Origin: Tenacibaculum haliotis
Lineage (GTDB): Bacteria > Bacteroidota > Bacteroidia > Flavobacteriales > Flavobacteriaceae
Direction: 5' to 3'
DNA length: 64,000 nucleotides
Assembly (NCBI RefSeq): GCF_025215075.1
Contig: NZ_JAOBTH010000021.1
Coordinates: forward strand, 48,351 to 112,350
Both the position numbers and the translations under genes were made by a program. The notes under the pieces were generated by a model. It did no database searches, was not told where the DNA came from, and saw only the letters and a program-made list of their open reading frames with translations. Below are positions 1-8,932 of the stretch, piece after piece (positions within the stretch are counted from its first letter, which is position 1; every line of letters begins with the position of its first letter).

Positions 1-549
1 AGCGTTTTTAGCAGCGCTGTTTTTTAAAAGTTTTTTTTCAATATTTTCTTCGCAATGGGCGATAAATTTTTCTCCTGAGAAGTTTTGTTTTATGAATTCT
101 GAAAATTTTATAGGAGGATTAAGTTTTGGTAATGTAAATTGTAATGATTGCTTCATGGCAGATTGCACAATTTTAGATAATCGTTCAATCTTCACTATTT
201 TTCTTTCAGAGTTGTCGCAAATAATAGGGGTAATTTCATCAATACCAATTTCAGTTGCTTTTTCTAAAAACCACTCTAAACGATCATTATTTTTAGTAGG
301 TGCAATAGCCACATGTAAATAATAATCTCTGTTATTTGGTTTTTCTTCTTTTTTTATAACCGTTGCAAGACATTTTTTGTCACTAGCAATTGCTATTTCT
401 ACTGAAAATAAAAAACCATTACCGTTTGTAATGTGTAATATGTCACCTTCTTTTTTTCTTAAAACACGAACAATATGCCTGCTTTCTTCTTTTTCGAAGG
501 TAATTTGTTTGGTGTTTGGAGTGATATTTTGATTAAAAAATAGCTGCAT
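1..549 (-). CDS. rsmE: 16S rRNA m3U1498 methyltransferase RsmE, C-terminus cut off by the window edge
   Basis: Translating the minus strand from the ATG at 549 gives 183 codons with no stop before base 1. RsmE methylates N3 of U1498 in 16S rRNA of the assembled 30S subunit, using S-adenosylmethionine. The N-terminal PUA-like part is clear, with SRHIVRVLRKKEGD at residues 23-36. The start of the SPOUT domain follows, with FLEKATEIGIDEITPIIC near 94-111 and MKQSLQF near 140. The family is about 235-245 residues, so the knotted SAM-binding end lies outside the window. The ATG overlaps the stop of the upstream gene by one base, which suggests one transcript. The family call is confident. Confidence 0.88.
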   Translation of the reverse strand, partial: MQLFFNQNITPNTKQITFEKEESRHIVRVLRKKEGDILHITNGNGFLFSVEIAIASDKKCLATVIKKEEKPNNRDYYLHVAIAPTKNNDRLEWFLEKATEIGIDEITPIICDNSERKIVKIERLSKIVQSAMKQSLQFTLPKLNPPIKFSEFIKQNFSGEKFIAHCEENIEKKLLKNSAAKNA

Positions 550-1667
550 TATAAATCTAATTTATAAGTTCTTCTTCGTTTGTGTGTTGTTGGATTAAAA
601 TCTTTCCAAATTTGATGGATAGCGATATTATCTTCTAATTCTGGAGTTCTAATACAATTTATGATTCCTTTTTTAGAAAAAGTATCACAATATTGTTTGA
701 ATATAATAGCAAAAACACCTTTGTTTTGATATTCAGGCGCTACACCAATTAAGTAAAAGGTAACGTCTTTTGAGTTTTTTCTAGCGTTTAATAAATGAAA
801 AAGGCCAAAAGGAAAAAGCTTACCTTTTGCTTTTTGAAGTGCTTTAGAAAATGAGGGCATTACAATGGCAAAAGCAACTAATTTATTATCTTTATCTACC
901 ACAAACTTTATATATTCAGGATTGATAAAACTGATGTATTTTTCTTTAAAATGGGTTACTTGTGCATCAGAAATAGGTACGTAAGTTGATAATTTTGAAT
1001 ATGCTTTGCTAAATAATTCAAACATTTCATCAACGTACGGCATTATAGCTTTGGTTGAAGTAAAACTTAACGGTTTTAAACCGTACCTTCTTTGAATGAT
1101 GTTACTTGCTTTTCCGTATTTTACAGCATCTACATTTTTAAAAAGAAATTTATTTTCTAAATATTCCTTTTCTTTCTTTAAGCCTAGTAGCTCAAAATGT
1201 TTCGAATAATAAGGGTGATTATACCAAGTAATCATCGTGCCAATATGGTCAAAGCCGTCAATAAGTACTCCGGTTTTATCTAAGTTATTAAAACCAACAG
1301 GGCCTTCAAGGTATTCTAAGTTATTTTTGTGACCTATTTCTTTAACTTTATTTAGTAGTGCTTCAGTAACCTTTATATCATCAATAACATCAAACCAACC
1401 GAATCGTATTTTTTTAATTTGTTGTTTTTCTACTTCATAAGTATTTATAATAGCAACAACTCTTCCTACAATTTGTTCGTCTTTTAATGCAATAAAAAAA
1501 AATGCTTTTGCGTTTTCAAAAACAGGATTTTTATTAGGGTCGAAATTATCAATCTCATCACTGATAATAGGAGGAACCCAGTTTTTGTTATTTTTATAAA
1601 GAGAAAAAGGAAATTTAACAAATTGTTTCATTTCCTTTTTTGATATTACTTCTTTGATTTTAATCAT
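549..1667 (-). CDS. GNAT-fold acetyltransferase-like protein (YghO-like)
   Basis: This is a 372-residue cytoplasmic protein with no signal peptide. The C-terminal part carries an acetyl-CoA-binding GNAT signature, VTFYLIGVAPEYQNKGVF, at about residues 300-318. The N-terminal half has a second acetyltransferase-like segment, FIALKDEQIVGRVVAIIN. The length and the two-lobed arrangement resemble the YghO-like proteins common in Bacteroidota, whose substrate is unknown to me. It overlaps rsmE by one base and lies 18 bases downstream of the outer-membrane protein gene, so all three may be cotranscribed. Some genomes give this family unrelated names; the GNAT fold is what the sequence supports. Confidence 0.65.
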   Translation of the reverse strand: MIKIKEVISKKEMKQFVKFPFSLYKNNKNWVPPIISDEIDNFDPNKNPVFENAKAFFFIALKDEQIVGRVVAIINTYEVEKQQIKKIRFGWFDVIDDIKVTEALLNKVKEIGHKNNLEYLEGPVGFNNLDKTGVLIDGFDHIGTMITWYNHPYYSKHFELLGLKKEKEYLENKFLFKNVDAVKYGKASNIIQRRYGLKPLSFTSTKAIMPYVDEMFELFSKAYSKLSTYVPISDAQVTHFKEKYISFINPEYIKFVVDKDNKLVAFAIVMPSFSKALQKAKGKLFPFGLFHLLNARKNSKDVTFYLIGVAPEYQNKGVFAIIFKQYCDTFSKKGIINCIRTPELEDNIAIHQIWKDFNPTTHKRRRTYKLDL

Positions 1668-1685
1668 ACAGCAAATGTAAGATTT

Positions 1686-3068
1686 TTAATTGTCCTTCTT
1701 TTGCTCTTTTTCGTCTTCCTTTTTTAAATCCTCTTCTAATTTTTTAATCTCTTTTTCTAGTTTTAAACGCTCTTCTTCTTTACGTTTTGCTTCTTTTAAA
1801 AGATTTTTTTCTATCTCTTTACGTTCTTTTTCTTTACGCTTAGCTTCCTTTTCTTCCTCTTTTTTAATGTTTTTCTCTAATTTTAAACGCTCTTTTTCTT
1901 TGTTTTTAATAGCTTTTTCAGCTTCTTTTACTGCTTTTTTTGCAGCTTTCTTTTCAGCTTTTGTTGTTTTTTTCTTTTCTTTAATATCTTCTTTAACAAT
2001 AACGTCAACTAAAGATTTAGAGCGCTCTCTTTTTGGTCTTTGTATAGTTATTTTTTCTTCTTTTTCGCCTTCTTTTATCGTTACAGTATGTTTGTCTTTC
2101 TTTTTAAATACACCTTTTATCTTATCAAATAAACGACCAAAGAAACCTTTGTTTTCTGTGTATTTAGTAGATTTTTGTTCTTCAATTTTATTACCAAACT
2201 CATCTACTTCTAAAAATTTATTATGATGCCTGTTTATCCTGTATGAGACTCCCACGCTTGTATGAAGTCCTATTTTTTCTTGATCAAAACTACCTCTTAG
2301 TGTAGCATTAAATTGCATATCTTCATTAAATAGATAAGCAGCTCCGATACCAACATTATTTTTACGTTCGTATTTTTCGAAAGTATCTTGCCATTCTGCA
2401 AAACCAGACCAATAATCATTAAAGTTATAGGTACCTGTAATAATGTATGATAATTCCGTAAAGTCGGTTCCTATATTGTCGTAATATAAGTTTGTAACCA
2501 CGTTAAGTTTAGTTGAAAACTCATTTTGAAGCAATAAACCAACTTTCGGGCTAATACCACCTTTTTTGTGTGGTGTATTTAAGATACTTCCAAAATTAAG
2601 CCCAGCATAAGCTCCTATATGTGGAATCCATCTTTTGTAATCAAAAGAATGTCTTGCTCTCCAACTTCTAATTTCTTTCTTTTTGTCGTTGTATTTAGGT
2701 GTATAGATTAAATACTTTGCTCCTAAGGTAAGTTGCCCTAAGCCAAATTCGTTATATGAAGATTCAAAAACGTTTTTAAAAGCAATTTTATCGCTCTGTA
2801 GACTGGTTTTTAAATTAAATTCTAACTTTTCAGAAAAAAAACTGGTTCTAAATAAAAGGTTTAAACCTGTAGCTTGTGGATTACTGAAAGTTGGTGTTGC
2901 ACTTGTACTCCTAAAAAAAAGACTACTTTCAAATTGATACACACCTGATCCAACACTATAAGGACTTTCAGAAAAACCAGGGTTGTTTGAGTTTATAACC
3001 GTTGTATACTGGGCATTTGTAGCCAAGGTTAACAAAAAAGTAATAAACAAAAGAAGTTTCTTAATCAT
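1686..3068 (-). CDS. Outer-membrane beta-barrel protein with a long Lys/Glu-rich coiled-coil tail
   Basis: The product is 460 residues. Residues 1-19 are a signal peptide ending in TNAQ. Residues 20 to about 295 have the alternating aromatic strands of a beta-barrel and resemble the MetA-pathway (phenol degradation) putative transporter family. The last 150 or so residues change abruptly to KEKERLKLEKNIKKEEEK-type sequence, predicted as a long charged helix or coiled coil. The tail must lie on one side of the outer membrane and could reach into the periplasm. Its low complexity creates a Ser/Phe-rich open frame on the opposite strand, which I do not regard as a gene. The transported substrate is unknown. 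Confidence 0.7.
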   Translation of the reverse strand: MIKKLLLFITFLLTLATNAQYTTVINSNNPGFSESPYSVGSGVYQFESSLFFRSTSATPTFSNPQATGLNLLFRTSFFSEKLEFNLKTSLQSDKIAFKNVFESSYNEFGLGQLTLGAKYLIYTPKYNDKKKEIRSWRARHSFDYKRWIPHIGAYAGLNFGSILNTPHKKGGISPKVGLLLQNEFSTKLNVVTNLYYDNIGTDFTELSYIITGTYNFNDYWSGFAEWQDTFEKYERKNNVGIGAAYLFNEDMQFNATLRGSFDQEKIGLHTSVGVSYRINRHHNKFLEVDEFGNKIEEQKSTKYTENKGFFGRLFDKIKGVFKKKDKHTVTIKEGEKEEKITIQRPKRERSKSLVDVIVKEDIKEKKKTTKAEKKAAKKAVKEAEKAIKNKEKERLKLEKNIKKEEEKEAKRKEKERKEIEKNLLKEAKRKEEERLKLEKEIKKLEEDLKKEDEKEQKKDN

Positions 3069-3205
3069 GTTGTAAATTCAATTAATACAATTAGTACAAA
3101 CATACATAAAATACAAATTACTATATAATATAAGTTTTGTAAAGTCTTAACGCTTCGTTTTGCTTCAAATTGTTATTTTTGATTAATTTTTTATTAAAAG
3201 TTAAG

Positions 3206-3484
3206 ATGATACATATAAATGAAGCTGGACCTATGAATTTTTTAAGAACCATATTAATAATTATACTTGTTTATTACGTACTAAAATTTTTGGTGAAGTT
3301 ATTTGCTCCTTATTTATTAAAAAAAGCGGTAGATAAAGTTCAGAAAAAAGCAGCACAACAATATAATAATCAGCAAGAAAGTACTGTTGATGAAGGAAAA
3401 ACTGTTGTAGATAAAAAACCACAAGACACCAAACAAAGCAATAATTCGGTAGGGGAATATGTTGATTTTGAAGAAATAGAATAA
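3206..3484 (+). CDS. Small membrane-anchored DUF4834 family protein
   Basis: This short protein of about 92 residues has one N-terminal transmembrane helix (LRTILIIILVYYVLKFLVKL) followed by a basic, then acidic, polar tail. This matches DUF4834 proteins, which are conserved in Flavobacteriia and have no known function. The frame is open from an ATG at 3170. I prefer the ATG at 3206 because the short prefix before the LRT helix resembles family members; 3233 is also possible. It ends two bases before the YfhO-like gene, so it is probably the first gene of the polysaccharide operon. Confidence 0.6.
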   Translation: MIHINEAGPMNFLRTILIIILVYYVLKFLVKLFAPYLLKKAVDKVQKKAAQQYNNQQESTVDEGKTVVDKKPQDTKQSNNSVGEYVDFEEIE

Positions 3485-3486
3485 GC

Positions 3487-5907
3487 ATGAATTACAAAAA
3501 AATGATTCCGTATGCGATAACAATTGTTGCTTTTGCAATTATATCGCTGCTATATTTTAATCCGGTTTTAAGCGGAAAACGAATAAAACAAAGCGACATT
3601 ACCCAATTTATAGGAATGTCTAAAGAAGTAAAAGATTATAGAATAGCCAATGATGAAGAACCTTATTGGCTAGGAAACGCTTTTAGCGGTATGCCTGCAT
3701 ATCAGGTTAGTGCGTATTATCCGAATGATTTTGTTAGATATATTGATAAAGCGATTCGCTTTTTACCACGTCCTGCAGATTATTTGTTTTTATATTTCTT
3801 AGGATTTTTCTTGTTACTAACAGCCTTAAAAGTAGATTGGAAGCTTGCCGTTTTAGGAAGTTTATCCTTCGGGTTTTCTACATATTTGATTATTATTTTC
3901 GGGGCAGGACACAATGCAAAAGCACATGCAATTGGGTATATGCCAATGGTAATAGCTGGAGTTTTATATGTTTTTAGAAAACGATATTTAGTCGGATTTG
4001 TAATTACAGCTTTAGCAATGGCCTTAGAAGTATACACAAATCACCCGCAAATGACTTATTATTTAGGTTTTTGTTTGTTGATATTGGCAATTGTAGAATT
4101 TATAGAAGCTTTTAAAACCAAAACATTACCAGTATTTGCAAAACAAGCTGCGGTATTATTGGTTGCAATGTTTATTGGTTTAGGCGTAAATTCTACCCGA
4201 TTATTATCAATGAAAGAATACGGTGATTTTAGTACGCGTGGAAAATCGGAATTAACGATTGCTCCTGACGGATCACCAAAAGAAAAATCTACAGGATTAG
4301 ATAAATCATATATTACCGAATATAGTTACGGAATTGCAGAAACTTTTAATTTGATAATTCCTCGTTTTATGGGAGGAGGAACGGTTGAAGAATTAGGAGA
4401 AGATTCTAATTTTTATCAAGTTTTAGAACAAAACGCAGGTAAAAGTGTTGCGAAAGATTATTCGAGCCAGGTTTTAACGTATTGGGGAACACAGCCAATT
4501 GTTGAAGCGCCCGCATATATTGGAGCTATTTTATTCTTTTTATTCTTTTTAGGCGTTTTCTTAGTAAAAGGACGTTTAAGAAATTGGTTGGTAGCTGCTA
4601 CTATTTTTTCAATTATGTTAAGTTGGGGGAAAAATTTCTCAGTTATTACAAACTTTTTTATTGATTATGTGCCGCTGTATAATAAATTCAGAGCGGTTTC
4701 ATCTATTCAGGTAATAGCAGAACTATGTGTGCCTTTATTAGGAATGATAGCTTTACGAGACTTGTTTTCATCAGAAGTAGCATCCGAAGAAAAAGAAAAC
4801 GCTCTAAAAAAAGCATTTTATGTTTTAGGCGGAATTACTTTAGGTTTTGCGGTATTCGGATCTAGTTTATTTGCTTTTGAAGGATTACGAGATAGTCAAT
4901 ATCAAGAATTACCAACATTAATAGATGCTTTAATTGCGGATAGAAAAGCGATGTTGTTTAACGATAGTATTCGCTCATTTTTATTGGTTTTAGCATCAGC
5001 AGCTTTATTGTGGTTTTATCTAAAAGGAAAACTAAAACAAGTGCCGGTTTTAATTATTTTAGGAAGTTTAATTCTTTTCGATTTAGTTTCTGTAGATATT
5101 AAATACGTAAATAAAGAAGATTTTACATCGGCAAGAAGAGTGTTAAAACCATTTACACCAACCCAAGCTGATAAAGAAATATTAGAAGATAAAAGTTATT
5201 ATCGTGTAGCTAATTTTGGTGGAAACCCGATGCAAGATGGTAGAACATCGTATTTTCATAATTCGATTGGTGGTTATCATGCTGCGAAAATGAAACGCTA
5301 TCAAGAGTTATTTGATTATCAAATCGCAAAAAATAACATCAACGTATTAAATATGTTGAATACAAAATACGTTATTGTTGGTGAAGATAAATTTCAAGAA
5401 AATACAGATGCAAACGGAAATGCGTGGTTTGTTAATTCTTTAAAAATAGTTAATTCAGCAAATGAAGAAATACGAGCGTTAGATAGTTTAAATACTAAAA
5501 CATCAGCTGTAATTAATGGACGAGAATTAAAAAGAAGTCCACAAGGATATATGGATTATAATAATATATTTAAAAAAGATTCAACAGCTACAATTTCATT
5601 AATTAAAAATAATGTTACAACCTTAGTTTATAAAACAGCTACGCAAGAAAATCAGTTTGCTGTATTCTCAGAAATTTATTATAAAGATGGTTGGAATGCT
5701 TATTTAGATGGCGTTAAAACTGAACATTATCAAGTAAATTATGTACTTAGAGGTATGAATATACCAAAAGGAAAACACGAAGTTGTATTTAAGTACGAAC
5801 CAACCGTGATACGAACCGGAAATATAATTACATTATTTTGTTACGCGTTATTATTGCTAATTCCGATTGGTTGGTTTGTAATTCGTAAAAAGAAGCAGCA
5901 AAAATAA
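3487..5907 (+). CDS. YfhO-like multi-spanning membrane protein
   Basis: This is an 806-residue integral membrane protein with an N-terminal helix (ITIVAFAIISLLYFNPVLSG), roughly a dozen further hydrophobic segments, a large extracytoplasmic domain in the last third and a final helix before a basic KKKQQK end. This is the layout of the YfhO family, GT-C-like proteins that in Bacillus act in glycosylation of cell-surface polymers. The conserved C-terminal YYKDGWNAYLDG segment (nt ~5678-5715) is typical. It sits directly upstream of a methyltransferase, two glycosyltransferases and a flippase, consistent with a role in surface glycan assembly. The precise donor and acceptor cannot be read from the sequence. 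Confidence 0.82.
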   Translation: MNYKKMIPYAITIVAFAIISLLYFNPVLSGKRIKQSDITQFIGMSKEVKDYRIANDEEPYWLGNAFSGMPAYQVSAYYPNDFVRYIDKAIRFLPRPADYLFLYFLGFFLLLTALKVDWKLAVLGSLSFGFSTYLIIIFGAGHNAKAHAIGYMPMVIAGVLYVFRKRYLVGFVITALAMALEVYTNHPQMTYYLGFCLLILAIVEFIEAFKTKTLPVFAKQAAVLLVAMFIGLGVNSTRLLSMKEYGDFSTRGKSELTIAPDGSPKEKSTGLDKSYITEYSYGIAETFNLIIPRFMGGGTVEELGEDSNFYQVLEQNAGKSVAKDYSSQVLTYWGTQPIVEAPAYIGAILFFLFFLGVFLVKGRLRNWLVAATIFSIMLSWGKNFSVITNFFIDYVPLYNKFRAVSSIQVIAELCVPLLGMIALRDLFSSEVASEEKENALKKAFYVLGGITLGFAVFGSSLFAFEGLRDSQYQELPTLIDALIADRKAMLFNDSIRSFLLVLASAALLWFYLKGKLKQVPVLIILGSLILFDLVSVDIKYVNKEDFTSARRVLKPFTPTQADKEILEDKSYYRVANFGGNPMQDGRTSYFHNSIGGYHAAKMKRYQELFDYQIAKNNINVLNMLNTKYVIVGEDKFQENTDANGNAWFVNSLKIVNSANEEIRALDSLNTKTSAVINGRELKRSPQGYMDYNNIFKKDSTATISLIKNNVTTLVYKTATQENQFAVFSEIYYKDGWNAYLDGVKTEHYQVNYVLRGMNIPKGKHEVVFKYEPTVIRTGNIITLFCYALLLLIPIGWFVIRKKKQQK

Positions 5908-5940
5908 ATTTAGAGTTCAATTTTTTTTAAATAAAAATTA

Positions 5941-6459
5941 ATGAAAACATATTATCCTCAAAAGAGATATAACCATACAATAAAATTTTTAGAGAAGGTG
6001 TTGCCTGCTCCGGCAACTATTTTAGATTTAGGAACTAGAAATAGGTTTACCGAAATTATGGAAAATCATGGGTATACTGTGATCAATACCAAAGGAGAGG
6101 ATTTAGATTTTATTACGGATATTGTAAAAGAGCACGAAGTAGATGCAGTAACATCGTTTGAAATTTTCGAACATATGTTAGCGCCTTTAAATATTTTAAA
6201 AGCCATAAAAAGCACAAAGCTAATAACTACAATTCCCTTAAAATTATGGTTCGCAAATGCCTACAGAAGTAAAACGGATGTATGGGATAGACATTATCAC
6301 GAATTTGAAGACTGGCAATTTGATTGGTTACTAGAAAAATCGGACTGGAATATTGTTGAGTCAGAAAAATGGACAAGTCCTGTTAATAAAATAGGTTTCA
6401 GACCGATATTAAGGAAATTTATTCCGAGATATTATGCTGTTTACGCAGAAAGAAAGTAG
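5941..6459 (+). CDS. Class I SAM-dependent methyltransferase
   Basis: This 172-residue protein has a Rossmann-type SAM-binding core. Motif I is ILDLGTRNRFTEIM at about 26-39, with an atypical Arg-Asn where many relatives have a Gly-rich loop. Motif II is the acidic GEDLDFI, and motif IV is VDAVTSFEIFEHM near 70-82. The C-terminal part, DRHYHEFEDWQFDWLL, resembles small methyltransferases encoded in polysaccharide clusters. Its position, 33 bases after the YfhO-like gene and 6 bases before a glycosyltransferase, suggests that it modifies a sugar or lipid-linked intermediate. The substrate is not identifiable. Confidence 0.75.
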   Translation: MKTYYPQKRYNHTIKFLEKVLPAPATILDLGTRNRFTEIMENHGYTVINTKGEDLDFITDIVKEHEVDAVTSFEIFEHMLAPLNILKAIKSTKLITTIPLKLWFANAYRSKTDVWDRHYHEFEDWQFDWLLEKSDWNIVESEKWTSPVNKIGFRPILRKFIPRYYAVYAERK

Positions 6460-6465
6460 TTGTAG

Positions 6466-7650
6466 ATGAGAATAGGAATGATATTGGATAAGGTTTTTCC
6501 GCCTGATCCTCGTGTAGAAAATGAAGCCATTGAGTTGATAAAAAAAGGACATGAAGTTTTTTTATTTTGTTTGACTTATAGAGGAGAAGAGCGCGAAGAA
6601 ACAATTAATCAAATTAAGATAAAGCGATACCAATCTAATAAATTAGAATATAAATTATCTGCTTTAGCATACACCGTTCCTTTTTATTCATTATTGATGA
6701 AAAAGAAGATTGCTGATTTTTTATTTAAAAATAAGATTGAAGCCATTCATATTCATGATATCCGAATTGCTGAAGCAGTTTTTTTAGCAAATAAAAAGCA
6801 GCAATTACCTGTCGTTTTAGATTTGCATGATAATATGCCAGAGGTGATGAAGTTTTATCCACATCTACAGAAATTCCCTGGAAAATATATTATTTCTCCT
6901 AAAAAATGGAAGCGAAAAGAAGAAGCATTTATTAAAAAAGCAAATAAAGTAATTACGGTTTCTCAAGAGTTTGTGAATGAGTTGGTTGATAGAACTAAAA
7001 TAGCTGAAAATAAAGTGGTTTTAGTACCCAATACCATTCGTAAATCTTTTTATGATTCTTTTGAGTTGAATACAAACATTACTAAAAAGTATAAAGATAA
7101 TTTTGTAATTCTTTATCTAGGAGATACGCATGTTCGTAGAGGTTTACTAACGGCAATAAAAGCTGTTGCAAAATTAAAAGAACAAATTCCGACTATTAAA
7201 TTGGTAATTGTTGGTAAAAACACGACCGATTACATATTAAAAGCAGAAGCTGAAAGGTTACAAATAACGGATTTTGTTGATTTTGAAGGTTGGCAAAACG
7301 TTTCGTTGTTTCCGTCTTATATAAAAGCAAGTGATATTTGTATTTCGCCTTTAAAACGTAATATTCAGCACGATGTAGCGTATGCAAATAAGCTGTTTCA
7401 ATATATGAGTTTGGCAAAACCATTATTGGTAAGTAACGCCATTGCTCAGAAAAACTTAATAGAAAAAATAAATGGAGGTTTGGTGCATGAAGCACAAAAT
7501 ATAGCAGATTTCGAGGATAAAGTTTTAACGTTATATAATAATCCTACTTTAAGGGAAGAATTAGGTAAAAACGGAGAGAATTTTGTTAAAAATGAATTTA
7601 CTTGGGATAAAACATCTAAAGGATTAATCGATTTATACAATAATTTATAA
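6466..7650 (+). CDS. Family 4-type (GT-B) glycosyltransferase
   Basis: The 394-residue protein has an N-terminal acceptor domain beginning MRIGMILDKVFPPDPRVENE and a C-terminal nucleotide-sugar domain. The latter includes FVILYLGDTHVRRGLL and the segment SDICISPLKRNIQHDVAYANK followed by LFQYMSLAKPLLVS, typical of GT4 enzymes. It probably transfers a sugar from an NDP-sugar to a lipid-linked glycan at the cytoplasmic membrane. It lies in the middle of the polysaccharide operon, one base before the next glycosyltransferase. The donor and linkage are unknown. Confidence 0.85.
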   Translation: MRIGMILDKVFPPDPRVENEAIELIKKGHEVFLFCLTYRGEEREETINQIKIKRYQSNKLEYKLSALAYTVPFYSLLMKKKIADFLFKNKIEAIHIHDIRIAEAVFLANKKQQLPVVLDLHDNMPEVMKFYPHLQKFPGKYIISPKKWKRKEEAFIKKANKVITVSQEFVNELVDRTKIAENKVVLVPNTIRKSFYDSFELNTNITKKYKDNFVILYLGDTHVRRGLLTAIKAVAKLKEQIPTIKLVIVGKNTTDYILKAEAERLQITDFVDFEGWQNVSLFPSYIKASDICISPLKRNIQHDVAYANKLFQYMSLAKPLLVSNAIAQKNLIEKINGGLVHEAQNIADFEDKVLTLYNNPTLREELGKNGENFVKNEFTWDKTSKGLIDLYNNL

Positions 7651-7651
7651 T

Positions 7652-8932
7652 TTGAAAGTGCTAATTATTACATATTATTGGGTTCCAGCAGGTGGTTCTG
7701 GTGTACAACGCTGGTTAAAATTTGTAAAATATTTACGTGATTTTAATGTAGAACCTGTAGTATATACAGTTGATGAAGCTAAGTATCCTATTATAGATGC
7801 ATCTTTAGCAAACGACATTCCTGAAGGTGTTGAAGTACTTAAAAAAGCTATTTGGGAACCAAATGATCTTTTGTCAATCTTTAAAAAGAAAGAAACCAAA
7901 ACAAGTGCCGGTTTTTTAAATCCGAATCCAACTTTTTTCGGGAAAATATTACAATACATTCGAGCTAATTATTTTATTCCGGATGCAAGAAAATATTGGA
8001 TAAAACCATCTGTAAAATATTTAGAAAAATACTTATCAGAAAATAAGATTGATGCAATTATTACCACAGGTCCGCCACATAGTTTACATTTAATCGGATT
8101 GCATTTAAAGAAAAAAACGAATGTAAAGTGGATTGCAGATTTTCGGGACCCTTGGACTGATATTGATTATTTTCATCAACTTCCATTAACTAAAAAGGCA
8201 ATAAAAAAACACCATCAGCTAGAAAAAGAAGTGCTGAAAAATGCCGATGCAAGTTTGGTGGTTGGTAAAACAATGAGGGCTAATTATGAAGTGTTTTCTG
8301 ATAAGATACACGTGGTAACAAATGGGTATGATTCTGAAGAAAAGACTAATAATCAATCTGTTTTAGATTCTAAATTCTCCATCACACATATCGGGTTGAT
8401 GAATGCAGATAGAAATCCGAAAATGTTATGGACAGCACTGGCAGAATTATCCGAAGAAAACACCGACTTTAAAAACGATTTAGAAATAAAACTGATTGGA
8501 AAACTATCTGATGATGTTGTAACAGATTTAAAGAAGTATGACTTTAAAAATGTAACACGTATAAATTATGTGCCACATAAAGAAGTACAACAGTATCAGC
8601 GAGCTTCACAAGTTTTATTATTAGCTGTAAATAATGTTCCAAGCGCTAAAGGAATTATAACAGGAAAGATTTTTGAATATTTACAAGCAAAACGTCCTAT
8701 CTTAGCAATTGGTCCTAAAGATGGTGATTTAGCTGAGATTTTAACAAAAACAAAAGCAGGCAGTATAGTCGATTTTAGTGAGAAAGAGCAATTAAAAAAG
8801 ACAGTGAGTGATTTGTATAAAAAGTACCAACAAAACTCGTTAACAGTTTCCTCTGTAAATATCGAGCAATACCATCGTAAGGAATTAACCAAACAATTGT
8901 CCGTAATACTTAAACAAGTAGTAGATTCTTGA
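7652..8932 (+). CDS. GT-B glycosyltransferase starting with TTG
   Basis: The 426-residue protein starts with TTG at 7652. This start is supported by the family-typical N-terminus MKVLIITYYWVPAGGSGVQR and by the lack of an ATG nearby that would preserve it. The N-terminal domain is of the GT4/GT-B kind, and the C-terminal domain includes GKIFEYLQAKRPILAIGP near 337-354, the usual donor-site segment. The gene begins one base after the previous stop and overlaps the epimerase gene by four bases, indicating translational coupling. It is predicted to act in the same surface polysaccharide pathway. Confidence 0.85.
   Translation: MKVLIITYYWVPAGGSGVQRWLKFVKYLRDFNVEPVVYTVDEAKYPIIDASLANDIPEGVEVLKKAIWEPNDLLSIFKKKETKTSAGFLNPNPTFFGKILQYIRANYFIPDARKYWIKPSVKYLEKYLSENKIDAIITTGPPHSLHLIGLHLKKKTNVKWIADFRDPWTDIDYFHQLPLTKKAIKKHHQLEKEVLKNADASLVVGKTMRANYEVFSDKIHVVTNGYDSEEKTNNQSVLDSKFSITHIGLMNADRNPKMLWTALAELSEENTDFKNDLEIKLIGKLSDDVVTDLKKYDFKNVTRINYVPHKEVQQYQRASQVLLLAVNNVPSAKGIITGKIFEYLQAKRPILAIGPKDGDLAEILTKTKAGSIVDFSEKEQLKKTVSDLYKKYQQNSLTVSSVNIEQYHRKELTKQLSVILKQVVDS

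Noticed and set aside
1690..2226. A 178-residue Ser/Phe-rich plus-strand frame
   Set aside because: It is the reverse reading of a Lys/Glu-rich coiled coil and has the expected low complexity.
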